Of a stretch of 64,000 bases of DNA, positions 1 to 13,700 are shown in pieces. Source of the DNA: Notospermus geniculatus (taxonomy: Eukaryota; Nemertea; Pilidiophora; Heteronemertea; Lineidae). The translations under genes were made by a program, and so were the position numbers. The first letter of the stretch is position 1, and each line of letters begins with the position of its first letter. The notes beneath the pieces are model-generated. The model was given only the letters and a program-made list of their open reading frames with translations, was not told the origin of the DNA and ran no database searches. The DNA is taken from the NCBI GenBank assembly GCA_002633025.1, contig NMRB01001188.1, positions 151,222 through 215,221 of the forward strand, in the 5' to 3' direction.

Positions 1-1054
1 TAGAATGAAAACATCTATCATTAACAAAAACTCGGTGGTTCATAAGGTGGGCAAGGCCTTATCCTAGGATAACTCACTCCGAAGGAGGATTTTATGAAAT
101 GGACGGAATTAAATTCAGCAGTGACTCATGCTGTAGATGAATTTCACATAAGGCCATCATTCAACTGCTGGGAACTGAAAAGCCACTGTGCACTGGTAGA
201 AAGAGAAATGCATTTTAATTTACATCTTCCCATCAAACTGAATGTGCCTGCATGGCTGTATTTTAGGAGTTTCCACGGTAACAAAATCCAAGATGGCCAT
301 ATGTGAAATTGACCTACAGAATAATAAAACTCTCAAAAGAAAAGGAATACCGGTACCGGGTAATAGATTCAAGAATCTGTTCAGTTTGTTCTGATTACAA
401 TATTGTCAAACAAGAATGGATGTATAACGGTAAAATCATCACAAGAAGTTAAAGATGCTAGGCTAGTTCATGAACCACCTAAAATGAAGGATAACACTTC
501 TTATACTTTGATGGCACAACATGGTACATTTACATACAATTATCAGCAGTCAACAAGATGATGTGCAGACCTGTGTAAAAGCAGCATCCACTTAAAGAAA
601 GGCAAACCATTCAGAGATCTTTTTGGTGATATACGGTAATGTTGATTTCATGGACGGGAGGGGTGTGTTAGGACACGTCCAGGGTCAGGACTTCTTGTAG
701 ATTTCAGGTTTATCATGGGAACGGTCAGCAGCTTTTCATCAAAATTGGTAACATGCAACCTGATTGTTGGATTAAAAGTGAAATTGACAAATTATGTACA
801 AAATACTCAACAATTCAGTACACTATTAACAATTGAGTACCTTCAGTGCAACAGAAAGGCTAAGCTCACAGCCTAAACAAATGAACAACAATCAAATAAT
901 TGATCCTTTCACTCTTAGAGAGTGCAACATCAGCATTAAAATGCTCAAATGTGTGCATCTCCAAGGCCTGAACACTAAAATGGTCAACACAAAATGGTTA
1001 ACTTACCTCCATAAGCAAGACACCTTATGGTTTCTGTACCAGTTAGTCCAACTC

Positions 1055-1190
1055 TAAGGCTTCCGTTACAAAGAAGTATACGGTATACGAAAACGCCAGT
1101 TAACAAAGGCATTCCGAGGATTCACCACCGTGAAGCCATTGTTAACCGGCGTTTTCGTATCCCGTATACTTCTATGTAACAGAAGCCTAA
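1055..1190. mobile_element. Foldback MITE, family A copy 1
   Basis: Near-palindrome of about 136 bases with arms AAGGCTTCCGTTACAAAGAA and its imperfect complement. The centre carries GTTAAC and GTGAAGCCATTGTTAAC. Related copies lie at 30252-30350, 30968-31093, 31108-31245 and 31243-31380, plus a half copy near 21109-21190. Non-coding. Confidence 0.75.
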
Positions 1191-2984
1191 GAGTACTTGG
1201 CAACAAGGCGCCGGCCTTCTGAGGGACCAGAAGTTGAACCCTTGCAATACCAGCCCGCTGAGACAAGAGTTTGACCCTTTGCAATATCAATCGAGGCCAG
1301 ACATAACCCCTTGCAATACCAGACTGCACAACAAGACCATTTTTCAATCTCAAACAGCAGATTCTGACAGAAGAAAGTTCTTGGTGACTCCTTACTGCTT
1401 CACAACAGCAACAAATTCAATGCAAGAAAAAACTTTAACATGTTGGGAACCTTGGCAATTCCCCATTGGGAGAGACACCACCTGGGCAATACTCGCGTAA
1501 ATTCCACAAGGGACCTACTTGTCAGACCTACATGTAAAAAGAACCTCCCAAATGAGGGCCTCCTCTGAGCTGGAGAGTTCTGTCGGGTAAACAGATTAGA
1601 GCCTACAAGGAAAATGTTTTCCTAAAGCATCTTTTTGTTGTCTTAGGACATAATGTCTCTTTGACTTGGTTTAATCTTTCATCACAGTTACATTTCTTCA
1701 ATAAGCCATTTTTCTGAAACAGCACATCCAGCTAGAGGAGGTGTCCAAAAAGAGAGGTTTTTATCAACAATATTCATTATACATTAGATAAAATCCTTCC
1801 TATACTAGCAGGGGCAGATCCAGGGGGCTGGACCCCTCCCTACACTCGGTAATAAATGATTTTCGTCATTTTTGGCCAGAAATTATATCTTGGAGCATTC
1901 CGATTCTCTGGGGGAGGACTCTCAGACCCTCTCCCCATAAAAATTCCCGGATCCACCCCCAAGAAAAAACATTTGACATAAAGTCTCCACAATATCACTC
2001 ATCATAGCCTTTTTTACATATCCTACAATCTATACATGAAAACTGACAAGAGACATGTTGACAAGAGGCAGAGTGATGTAAGCTGTATGTAAGGCAAACA
2101 CGTAGAATGATTCTGTCAGTTATGAACCATCAGGTGGAGTGAGGGCAAACTTTACTCAACCTATTTCTGACCTTTCTTTTCTGTTGTCTTCAAGATGCAG
2201 GATAAAGAGATAATTTCAGACAGTAGGCAGGGTGCGTGAACACAGTTGACTTTTGCCCTCACTCTCCTAACTGTTTATATGTGCATCACGGTCACGGTGA
2301 AAACTGTTCAATAAATATTTAACAGAGTCTTTTCCATTGTTGTCACGTACACTGTAAATGACATCTTGCGCCGTTTTAGTTTAGAACTAGGTGCAACACT
2401 TGGTCCAATCAGTGACTTTTTCCCAGCTGCCTCCATTCTTGAGAAATAGTCCAGCACTAGAAGCTTAAGATGAGAAAGAAAGAGTAAGCAGGGGGTAAGA
2501 AGATGATGAATAGTTACAAAATGTTTTGTGGCTATGTTTATGTACTCGCCTTTTACTGTGTTGCACAGTGCCAAAATGCTTCAACATATCACATCCCGGT
2601 CTCTCCAGAAAAGTTGCCGGGGAAATTGAGCAGTAGCTCATTCAGCAAACTTGATCCTTGCAGACTTGGCCAAAAGTAAGATGTGGTAACTCCACCAAGG
2701 ATTGAACCTGCAGCCTCTTGGCCATCAGTCAGATGCTCTTAATTACCACTATGTCACCTCACTGACAAATTTTCAACAGCATATTTTTATTTCAGCTTCA
2801 TACGAAGGATTGAAGATGGTGCATGTCCATTTAGCCACTGTTGAAAGGCGTGGGGGATGCAGCTTTTATTTCTAGCTTTGAAAAAGAGGTCTATATGGTT
2901 TAGTTTTCAATTCTCATAACTGAGCAAGCTTTTTGCCATCTGGCCTATATCAATATCAGCCCTAGATTGGTGATGATAACCATA

Positions 2985-3135
2985 GATAATAGGGAGGATG
3001 AGATCAGCCACTTATCACAGATCCTTATACCTATACGGATAGAATTCTGTACAACGAGGACAAATTTTGTGAACACTTTGATCTGTATAGGTATAAGGAT
3101 CCGTGGTAAGTCGCTGATCTCAACCTCCCTAATGG
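2985..3135. repeat. Inverted repeat
   Basis: Arms reading AGGGAGGATGAGATCAGCCA and complement surround a core with CCTTATACCTATACGGAT mirrored at 3085-3105. MITE-like, no coding capacity. Confidence 0.65.
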
Positions 3136-3291
3136 CTTGGTTTTTGGTTGTTCAGGCATTATGGCCACCACCATGACATCTTGTTCTATTCCTACATGCA
3201 GAGGAAAAGAATGCTGAGATGCCAGTGAGTTAAAATTTGCCTCTTACAACCAGGCCCCGTGGGCTCTTCCACTTGAGACTTTTCTCACAAT

Positions 3292-3414
3292 AGTTAATTG
3301 GCTCTCTATGGGCAACTCAACTGTAGAAATTATATGGGCAGTTGTTTGCATCATTGGTCTCAGCGTAAGTTGTAAAGGAACTGACAATAGTGAATTGCCC
3401 ATTGAGAGCCAACT
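3292..3414. repeat. Inverted repeat
   Basis: Arms AATTGGCTCTCTATGGGCAA and its imperfect complement at 3390-3412, about 80 bases apart. Confidence 0.6.
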
Positions 3415-4198
3415 CGTATGAGGAAATTCTGACTTTTTAGAGCAGTGCCTTAAGGTAGGATTAAACCATGACAGACAGAGACTGGCGAATGGCGACACAA
3501 AAAATATTTCAACACTGATAAGCAAGGATAGAAGGAAACAGGTCAGTTTGGTAACATTTGTTTGCAAAAGCAGTGGTTAAAAAGCAGGAAACTAACATCC
3601 CAGGAATCACGTTTTGGGGGACGACAGTACCGATAAATATGGTCTGTTCCAAACTGCTGCTGCATTATTTTTTCACTCTGCCTCATGTGGGTCTCGAACC
3701 CACCATAGCACGGGCAGTTCAGATTGCAAGCCAGGCACATCAACCACTCGGTCATAAAGGAAATTCTCAACGGTTGGCAGGTTACGCCATGCCATATGGC
3801 TGGGGTACAGTCGAGCCGGATTCCCACGGGATGTTTAATATCAGAGATTGTAAGAGAGGAAAAGCAAAGGATCAAAATAAGACATCATCTTCTGATGTTC
3901 TTGAAAAAGGGTATGAGATGATTCAATCTCACTGAACAAGAGCATCAGGGAATGTCGGCCCATAAATACGGCATTTTGTCGCCCGTAGTAGCATTTTGAA
4001 TCTGTTTACAATCACACAGTCGTCGCCACCCTCCAGTCTTGTCAACATGTCCAATATTAACATTGTCAAAAACATTCAAAAATGTTGAATAAAAGTGTAT
4101 TATACATCACTAATACATCTGATACTAACAATGATACAAGACTTTAAGGATAAAAAGGTTTTAAGTGGTTAAAATGTTTCAGGAGCCCCTGAAAAATT

Positions 4199-4707
4199 TT
4201 ATGCCAATTCAGCGAGCAAAAAGAGAACAATCATGGCACAGAATCCTCCAGCAGGTATCTTCCCCGCCCCAGAATAAACCGCAGTGTGGAGTGTATAATT
4301 TCTCATGACTGCAAGATGTCGATGATAGCCTGCGATATCAACCTCATAAACAGCAAACGCAGATTTGAACCTCATTCCCAAGAAATCATTGTGCCTGTTT
4401 CTCAATCTTTTGCCCACAGTACGGACAAAGTTATTCCAAAGGGAATGAGGTTGGTAGTTCTTACCTCCAACGTAGTTCTGCTGTATGGTGGCCTGGACTG
4501 GTGTTGTACTGGATGTGTCAAATGGGATATTCGTTGCCTTGGCACATTTTGCATCCTTTTTACAAGCCTCCCACCTCTCTTTTGGGATGCTGAAAAACGT
4601 CTTGCCGGCATCGCTGCTCATCACGAAGGCCCCGTTAGGCGATGTCCCATAGAGTTCCCCAAGCACTGTGTGGTATGCGATTATGTTGAAAGCGATTTGA
4701 GGGAGCT
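4199..4707 (-). CDS. Mosaic gene last exon: Asp-box-like motif and GPI-anchor signal
   Basis: The exon enters in phase 1 after CTTTAG and runs to TAA at 4199-4201. It contains G-T-S-P-N-G-A-F-V-M-S-S-D-A-G-K-T-F, in which S-x-D-x-G-x-T-F fits the Asp-box (BNR) pattern, then a C...C pair. The protein ends with small residues (Y-S-G-A-G-K-I-P-A-G-G) followed by a hydrophobic tail FCAMIVLFLLAELA and no cytoplasmic residues, as expected for a GPI-attachment signal rather than a transmembrane helix. Confidence 0.75.
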
Positions 4708-7700
4708 CTAAAGAATGGAAAATATCACATCAGATCATGCAATAATCATCATAGACAATAGCCGCATTTACACTGCCAATTGTAGGTTTCCCTAGGACTT
4801 ATGTCAAGACCAAGGACCCAAATGACTGCCCAATTTTCTATGGCTAAGTGGTCCAAAAAGAGCCAACGTGCATCAGAAAACTCGCACGCGGATAGGTGCC
4901 TTAACGTGGAATTGCTCACAGCGGCCCAAGTCACCAATCGTACAGTAAAACCTACCTTTCGTGGACAGATTTGTTCCTTTGTCAGCAGAAGAGTAGCACT
5001 TTGTTTTCATTTGATATTTGCTGCAACCGATAAAACAGGATGTTAAATCTGGAGTCAATGTTTTGTGGATTTGAATTTGCAGATCTGGTCCATTGTTCCA
5101 TTATCGGAGAGCACGGTGGAGCAGGGGTTAAGCGCACGACTTGAGACCGTGACACATATTTGAGACACATATTTGATTCCGGCTGAGTTGCCACTAAGAA
5201 CTCAACTGTTTAAACTCCAATATCAAAGTGGTGCATTATTAGTAATACTGGTATGTTATGTCACCAGATTGAGCTTAGTTCCAAGTGAAATTCATGAAGG
5301 ATATACTGGTAGGTGGAAATACTTACTCAAATGGGCTGTAGGGCAGTGTATCACAGTAATACATTTTTTTGTCAGTAGCAACGCTGACAAAACCACGAGG
5401 GCCAGATGTATATGCTGAAATTGAAAAGGTGGTTATAGGTTTTTTAAGGAAGACTATCAGCATGCGTTGGATTGAGAGAGGAGGGAAACTGGAAGGGTTT
5501 CAACGTGGTGTCATCAGCAACAAGAATTAATCTCCAAATCTATCCAAGATTTCTACTCAGCTACATTTTATTCCCAGTTGTGAATACCTGTTGATTAAAT
5601 CTCCCTCAATTTTTTTGGCAATCGGTCAGTTCACCTACCCCCAAACTAGGGGAAAATCCCCAAAAATAAAACATAATGTTACTACAGAGAGTGTGCAGTG
5701 GCTTATTGTGACATCACTTTTGACGGTGTTCCACAATGCTGACGTCCAAGACAAAGTGCACCATGTGTAGATCACGTCATGTTGTAGTCACACACTCCAC
5801 TTGCGCCGATGACCACGTGGGTCGACGACGACATTTGCCGTCCAATATGGGAGATACAGACTGATCACATGATGCGGTGACGTCACCTACACGCTCTCTA
5901 TATCACTTACTGGCACTTCCTGGAACCTTCAGCGTTGAGCTCAATGGTTTGAAGGTACATGGATCTGTAAATGAGAAACAGGGAAAAGACAAGTTTAAAC
6001 TCAAGGAGAATGCCAGCAAAATCAGCAAGAATGAGCAGTGGGCTGTTCAATGCTTGATACTGTACTGGGGCTGTCACAATTTGATTTAATGAAATGGTCT
6101 TACAACTGTGAATTTAGAGTACCATATTGGCAACAATACCGGGTACCTAAGATTTGTATAACAAAGACATACCTTGCGCAGTTACAGGCTTCTGATTTGG
6201 ATCATCACATCCGAAGAGGTCTGCCTGTATCACCAATTTCTTAGTTGGCATGTTGCAGTTATCTGCCGTCAGGTAGACACGAATCGCTCGCCCTGCACCA
6301 GACTCACCATCAGCAACAGTCGTCTTTGCCCCAGCAGTTGAATAGGCGGTCACCGCGTTCTAGAGAGATGAAGAATCAAGAAACTAGTGAGATTGGGCTG
6401 TCACAGCGGGGCAGTGGAAAGATCACGCCTGCCACCACAGAGGTTGTGGGTTCAATCACCATTGTACCTGCTCTACAGGTAGCGAGGATGACTATCTTTG
6501 ATAGTACACTCTGGTTTTCTCCTGCTGCAATCAAAGTTGCCAAATGTTGTCTATTTTGCTAATAATGCCATAATCGGCACTCGGTTCTCTTGGTGTAATA
6601 ATAGAAAGTTGAAGAAAAAGTATCATTTTGAGAAAACTTTCAGAACTGCAGACAGTTCTGAAGGGACATACTCACCTCTTTGCCCTCGACCCAGCCCATA
6701 AGGTCATTGCTGTATTTGACCTTGAATTTCGTGACCTCGCATGAAGCAGACGACGGTTTATAGAATGTTACCCCTGTGATCATTGTCTTCTTTGCGAAGA
6801 TGACGCCGAAGTACCGATATTCTTCATACCCGCCCGGTCGGGAGTAGAATAGTAATCCTAAAGGGAAATGTAGGTCAAGGTCAGGTTTAGATGCCTGGAT
6901 AGCCGAATAAGGCCTTGTCTTACAGAGGGTGACCTTAACAAAGAGGGTCCTGATTATAGAGTAGGTTCATTTCAGTAACTGACTAATTTGGGGCAGATGA
7001 CTTGGGGTGTTGCAATCGAGAGGGAATACTAGATTTGGATGGGATTGCAAAGATGCCTTATACACAAGATAACATGCAACAAGTCTATTTACCAGTTGAT
7101 GATTTTCGAATCAACGTAGCTTGGGCTCCCTCGGTTGATGTTGAGAGCTGGCAATCCTTTACTGCTGTCTTGTCATTCAGTTTAAGATCCACAGGCGTGC
7201 AAGCTGAAAAAGGGAATAACTTGCTGAAAGGGATGAAGTGATTTGATGCCCTCACTGGGGGCATCATCCTCCAGATTCAGTGAAAAGTGAGTTGTCTTCC
7301 CCCTGAATCAGTGAGTTGTCTTCCCCCTGAATCAGCAGAAAAGCTTCTTCTGGATGTCGAGGGTCACGAATCAAACAAGACACTCTTATTTTGGGATTAT
7401 GCTGACAGGTTGGTTGTCATGGAAACTGCTCCACCACAACAAACACGAACTGTGTCTCTAAAGTAATTCTACATTTTAGTTTGTTTTTCCAAGATGTCAA
7501 CTTCTACAATCTGTTTTTGTTTGCAATTTTCATGAATCCCAAAACAAGACGACTTGCCCAATTACCGTACACGCCGATTAAACTGTAAGGGAAATAATCA
7601 TAGTCAATATCTTTGCGATCGCCAGCGCTATCAAAAATAGAAAATAAAAGTATCCATCATGGTTTATAACAATGGAACTGTTTCATCCTTTCTTAGAAAA

Positions 7701-10700
7701 GATGATTTTTATACTTTTGGGATCATTTTCTATTTTTGATGCAAGGGTAGAGTCTACTCTGCTTATAATTTCCAAGAAAATTCATTAAACTTGATGTTAA
7801 TCAATTTTCTTTGGAAATGTCTCATGATGAAAGATCAGACAGAATACTACATCGTTTAGATCAATGTTTATAGATAAGGTCCTAGTGGTCTAGTTGGACT
7901 ACAGAGGAGACCAGGAGGTTGGGGATTCAAGCATGATGGTCATATTTCAGACTGCATGTATGATTTAGCAGTAGGGCTCTTTGGATACGAGCTGCTCCTG
8001 TATAACCAGATGTTCGGTCCATCACTTCGACAAGACGATGGCCTGTTTTAAACAATTGATGATGATTAACTCAGTCTTGTCGAGTAAGAGTTGGAGCGTC
8101 CACAACATCTTGACATATCACGGCCTACGATCACTTTGCCCCTCCGATGACGCTCCAGGATTGAGCGCGAGAAGGAGTGATAGAAATGCTTGTCAGGGCA
8201 AGATGCATCAACAAAGATTTTCGAAAATATTTGATGATTTTCTGATAGTGATAATTTCATTATCAAATCATCATAATCATCATGGACTTATTGATTATTA
8301 TGGTCATAGATTTCATTTTGAAATCATTATTGTGGACTTCATTTTGAAATCATCGCCGTGGATCTCATTGTCATAGGTCATAGGTTTCATTTAAAAGAAA
8401 AATTGTCATAGAATTCATTTTGAACTTCATCGTCATGGATTTCATTTTAAAATCATCTTCACAGATTGTATCCATGACTTGTCGCAAAATATTCATCAGA
8501 GACTGATATTTCCCTTCTAATATTTTCTAGTCAAGTGGCATTTTTGGCACTTGAATAGATTAGCATCTGAACGAGTAAGGATGCATGCTATCATAATTAT
8601 TAATTAGTTCACTCTGGCTCATTGGCATGGCTATAAGACACTATTTTGAACTGAGACGTTGCGAAATGGCAATCATTCATAGAAGTACAGCAAGAAATCA
8701 ACAGAAACTGAAATGGAATATTTCGCTTTGCGCTGCAGAGGTTTCATCAAAGCATATTCGAAGTTCATCCTTTCCATCTTGATCCGAGCTACCTTACCTT
8801 TTTTTGGTTTGGCTAGACAGGAGGTATGGGAAGGAAAATAAAGAAGAGAAGTATAGACGAAGGAAAGATACAAACATGTTTGGACCGATGTCAAACATGT
8901 TCTGAGAGGCAAACAATGAACCCAGTTTGAAGACGCTGGGTAATGTGGACCCGGGGGGTGTCACTCCCTGGTTCAACATTATCCCATGTGCGTTCCTAAC
9001 AAAGCGGGAATAGGGGGTGATTTTGCAAATTTTCGGGTGTGGGGAGTGACCCCCCGGGATTGTAGATCGCAGCATGAGGCCACGCTAGCGCTGTCATGGA
9101 CGCGACCGAATATCCTGTAGAGGAATCGCACTGATACAAGATTGTATGAGTGAGAGAGGCAGGTTTAACTGTTTTTACCTTCAGTTTCATGGTAGGTGGG
9201 GAGGGGCATAGGTTCCAGCGTGGTCGTGGCTGACAGTTACGGGCAATAGCACTCTATGTTAATACTGATAGAATGCTTGGTACCCGGTACCAGTTCCAGT
9301 AAATGAAGACATATATTTTGATTACATCATGTTGAATGAACATCAGTTTAAGTGAAAGAAAGTAATTTGGGTCAAAAACATCTCTCTCAAGATGACTGCC
9401 CCTTTGTGACGCTTTCATCTCCTGTTGAGTTAGAGGTGGGTCAACTAGACAATGATTACTCTTACCTGTGCCAAGAACTGGTGCTAGATAGTTTGGGAAA
9501 GTAAAATGTAGAAGATGAAGTACAGCCTGGTTTTCCGGTTGGCCCCAAACTCCGCTGTTGCCAACCATTTTTATATGACTATTACAGATTTGTGGGATCC
9601 AGACGCTAGAATATTATCACTTTTTACAGGGTGGATGACCCAAGCGTATTGCTCCATGTCAAGGTCCTTGGCTCAAAAAGGGTTAATCTAAGCAGAGAAG
9701 CGAGTTGAGTAACGTGACCTTGATCTGGACTCACTTAAGAAATGTTGTAGTCTGGTAATTGTGAGTTGGAAGAAAATCCACTTATCATAATAAATGTACT
9801 ATGCCAATAGTACCCAGAGGATGCAGCAGAATGAGGAACCCGTTTGACTTAATATCGAGACAGGGCGGCGCTGAAAGCAGTTGTACCGAAGACGTTGAAA
9901 ACATAGCTAACGTCACGTCATGACCTCCTTGATGCAGTGCAGCCTGGATGAAATGTTGAAAAAAGAGCGGTACAACTGATCACAGCACCTCTTTGTGGCA
10001 GTAGTATTTGGGTTCCTCATTGTGAAACAAAAACGCAGCAGAATTTATGGCTGATTACGCAAGATTAAGCCGCCACTGAACAGATACGCGCAAGTGCAAT
10101 GCAATGATCAGCGTTCACAGAAGACAATACAGTGTGTCCCGAAAAAGTACAAATATTCTTTTAACCTTATTCAAGTCTTTGTTCTGGTTGAAAATTTGTT
10201 GGCCATACTGTTCTCTAATCCTTTATTCTTTCTTATTTTTCGCATATCCACAATGTTCTATGTGAAGTGCTTAGAAGTTGTTAACGTAAACCATATAGAT
10301 TCATTTTAATGATAATAATAGGGAGGTTCAGATAACGTTCCGAGTCTCGACTCCGGACTCCAGAGGATTCCTTTTTTGGGAACTACGTCATCAAACACAA
10401 CAGGGCTTTCCAAAGCAATGGTGTTTACTCATTTAGGAGAATGAATAGAACCCCCTGGGTGGTAAATTTATCTCCGACTTGAAAANGTAGGGTGCTGCAG
10501 GTGTGATGAGGCGAACAGCATCCAAACCCCCAGAAACGCAAGGAAATCGTTGTGCATTCAAGATGGCTGCCTTGGAATTGTGTCCGAGGGGAAATGCGAG
10601 TTGTCATGGAAATTGCCGAGCAGTTGCCTTCGGAAGTTCCGAATGCTTACCAACCTCACCCTTGGAGAGTAACTCTCGTTCCTAGGGTATCCATGTATGC

Positions 10701-13700
10701 ATTGTATTGTAATCATACATTCTCCAACACTGCGGTGAAAGGCAAAACTATGGTATTGGAGAATGATGCAATCACTGCCAATGTTGACAGAAATTAGATT
10801 GCCTGGAGAAAATATGCGCTGTCACGAGCAGGCGCGAATATGGGGGGGGGGCGCCCCCTTTCGGCCAACAAATCTGTAAAACTGACCTCTAAATTCTGAA
10901 ATTTGGAGCAAATCATTGAAATTCACCGCAGATTTCAAGGTTTCTAGCAAAGTGCGCCCCCTGATGGGTCACCATCTCTAACACATGAAGAAGGCGCCTG
11001 ACTGGGGATTGAACCGTAAACTTCAGCAGTGACCGGCACCGATGTTTCTGCTACGCCACTCTGTCAGAACTAAGAAACAGCGAATATTTGAAAGTGATAC
11101 CTACTTTTTGGTGGACCTTTCATGCTTGTTAGTGTAAATGAAAATGATTTCATGTCAGATGGTATAAAATCGTTTGATTCAGCGTTGCCTGCCCTCGTAT
11201 GCATGTCACTTCCAGGGACATACGGGATGGTGTTGAGACCACTATCTGCATTACTGGGTAATGTGGCGTCGGGTTTGATTCCCAAGTCAAAGGATAATGT
11301 AATAACGTCCGTGAAGAAAACTTTATCCCACTGCAAGAGAAAGACGTGAATTTTACAGATGTGAAGATTCAGGAATATATCAGTTGAAATGAACATTGTA
11401 TGTTCCATGTTCATGAATAGACAAATCCCAAATTGACGTAAACAAGAAAGATCTGCGCACTTCCGCCGAAATCGCAAACAGAACCTCGGTCTGAAACTGA
11501 ATGACGTGATGCAGAGAACCCCACGACAGTGACTTCGAAGACGTTGCGTCAGAGTCGACCATTGCTGAGTCACGGATTGCGACACATCAGCTGGTTTCAG
11601 ATCCGAGGTTCTGTTTGCGATTTCGGCGGAAGTGTGCAGATCAGCGAATTTGAGAATGGTCTGTTCATGTTCATGTAGAGAAAGACTAACCTTAACTGTG
11701 AAGTAATCTTTGGTGAAGTTAACATCCTTGGGGGGAAGGCTGGCCTTGAAATTGCCAGCATATTCGAGGATCTTCATAGAGATGAAGAATTTAAGGTGGA
11801 CATTCTGCCCCTCGGCTTTTGAAGTAGGGTCATGCTCAAGTGTTCCAGAGACATGAATGATCTCTCTGGAAGGAAATACATGTACATTATAGAAGTAATG
11901 CTTGACGTCTCGGTCTCTAGTCCAATGCACAACTGCGGTACCTCGCTCCCCAATGATTGGTTCTCGGTGAAAAATGCTTAATACCACATCATCATTTATG
12001 CCAATACATCCCACACAGACACGCTTAGAAATTCTTCTAAGGACAGAGGTCAAGGTCACAGCTAACCCATCTCACAATGAGGACAGGTGAAGATCAGACC
12101 AACCTCAACTGAAGAGTGTCCAGTGTGAAATTAAGGACCCACAGTGGTATTTCACAAAATGCCATCAACATTGCACTTACTTCTTCTTTTTATCATATGT
12201 TGACTTGTCACATTTGGCCGTTGCCTTGTACACAGGTTTTTCTTTATTGTCTCTGACGATTGTGACCTTTTTATCGATGAGGAGAATGTATGTGCAGATT
12301 TTCACCCCAACACTCAGCCAGACGCCTACTTTGTCGTTCATCTTCTTTGAATCTAACACAGTAGCAGTAACCTCGATATCAAATGAGTCATCCTTTTGAG
12401 GATCGGCCGCCATCTTACGATAAGTCACACCTGCAAGAAACACGAAGTCCATGGACATGTTCATTATGGTCAGTCGGTTTTTATGTTGCATTCGGAGGAA
12501 ATCTGGCATTCTTCTACTTTAATGCCTAGCGTACTTTGCAGTTGCCACTGGAAGCAACTGATCCGATCAGTCGCTGGCGAAGTATGCACTGCGCGCACAG
12601 CACAATTTAGCAACTCCAAAAAACTTCGAGCGTCCAATCAGTCGTTATGTTCTGACTGCTGCGTACATTGACCCAACAACTGGCAGCAACTCAGGTAGCA
12701 CCGGGGCAGTTGAGACTCGATGAGAGTCGATTTCGTTCAGAAAACTGGCACTGATTAGTCACAATCTGCGTACATCGCCACAACTGCACGAAACTGGACA
12801 CGAGTCGCTAGAAAGTTGAACAGTTGCCTCCAGTTTCAGCTAGTTCCTCCGAGTCACCAGGTAGCTCAGTGGCGACAAGTTGTATCCAGTCGAAAGTGCA
12901 ATGCACGCTAGACTTAAGGTTTGTGCGCTTTTTGAGTTTAGCTCAGATTGTTTCCAACGTGTCTGCTTTGCTGTTTTCTACAGCAAAACATGAATCTCAT
13001 GTTATTTTACCTGTGTTTGTAACGACTATAAGATCAATAACGGTTTTATCTTTTTGTGAGGTTTTCTGCGTTGATGAATATGTTGGTTTGAACTCATTAG
13101 GATTGTTACACATCCCCTTCAAGTTGGCTCCACATCGTGTTATCTTCACTTCCTGAAATACAACCAATCTTTATAAGAATTGGTGTAATGTTTTTCAGTG
13201 TGGCCATTTTTCTTTGTGACTCCCATTGTTTGGAACACACTGGGAAACAGACTCACTGTTTTTCTGTGTGTCGCTTATTGCGAATTACGCCTTATCCCGT
13301 CAATATTGTAATGTCACGATGGCACACAAGGGCCACACTGAAAAACATTACATCAGCAGAAAGAGACAATGCACATATCTTTTTTTCACAAAACTGGGGG
13401 AAAACATTCACCTAACCTCGTCCTCGGGAACGATTGCTCCTCTTCAGAGCAGACACTAGGGATGAGGCTGACATTGGCCTAGACTAGTACCTGGTCCTAC
13501 CGATGGTGTCGCTTTTGAATGGTAGGACCAGTCGTGGCCGCCATTTGTGGAGCAATTCTGACAGTGACGTCACTTGAAAATTTTATGTAAATTATGTAAA
13601 TTTATTCAATTCTCAATACGGCTGACGTACCAGAATGCAGATAGAAGGTGACCGACCTTTGACCCAGGAAATTCACCAATCGCGCCGGGGGTTTTCCATG

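Larger units (their letters stand above)
1..4198. other. Repeat-rich 3' flank, no gene recognised
   Basis: I see no convincing exon here. The small open frames lack family motifs and coherent splice sites. The segment holds a foldback at 1055-1190, palindromes at 2985-3135 and 3292-3414, and tRNA-like stretches near 2690-2760 and 3680-3770 that look like old SINE remnants. It lies downstream of the stop codon of the large minus-strand gene, so part of 3900-4198 is probably its 3' UTR. I did not find a clear polyadenylation signal in the minus orientation. Confidence 0.5.
6858..11104. other. Long intron, mostly repeats
   Basis: Intron between mosaic exons 22 and 23. It holds inverted repeats near 7620-7745, 8937-9063 and 9829-10022, AT-rich imperfect direct repeats of a TTCATTTTGAAATCATC unit at 8300-8460, a tRNA-like stretch near 10985-11060, and an N at 10486. 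No further exon is required by splice phase and none was seen. Confidence 0.55.

Noticed and set aside
1066-1500. Small genes at the left end
   Set aside because: The frames overlap a MITE or lack any motif or consistent splice site.
4286-4711. Plus-strand 141-codon frame
   Set aside because: It is the complement of the last exon of the mosaic gene, which has domain-like and GPI features and fits the splice phase.
11070-12059. One 329-codon exon
   Set aside because: The middle 360 bases match a foldback present elsewhere and are bounded by good splice sites in the right phase, so I split it into exons 21 and 22 and report the open intron as a finding.
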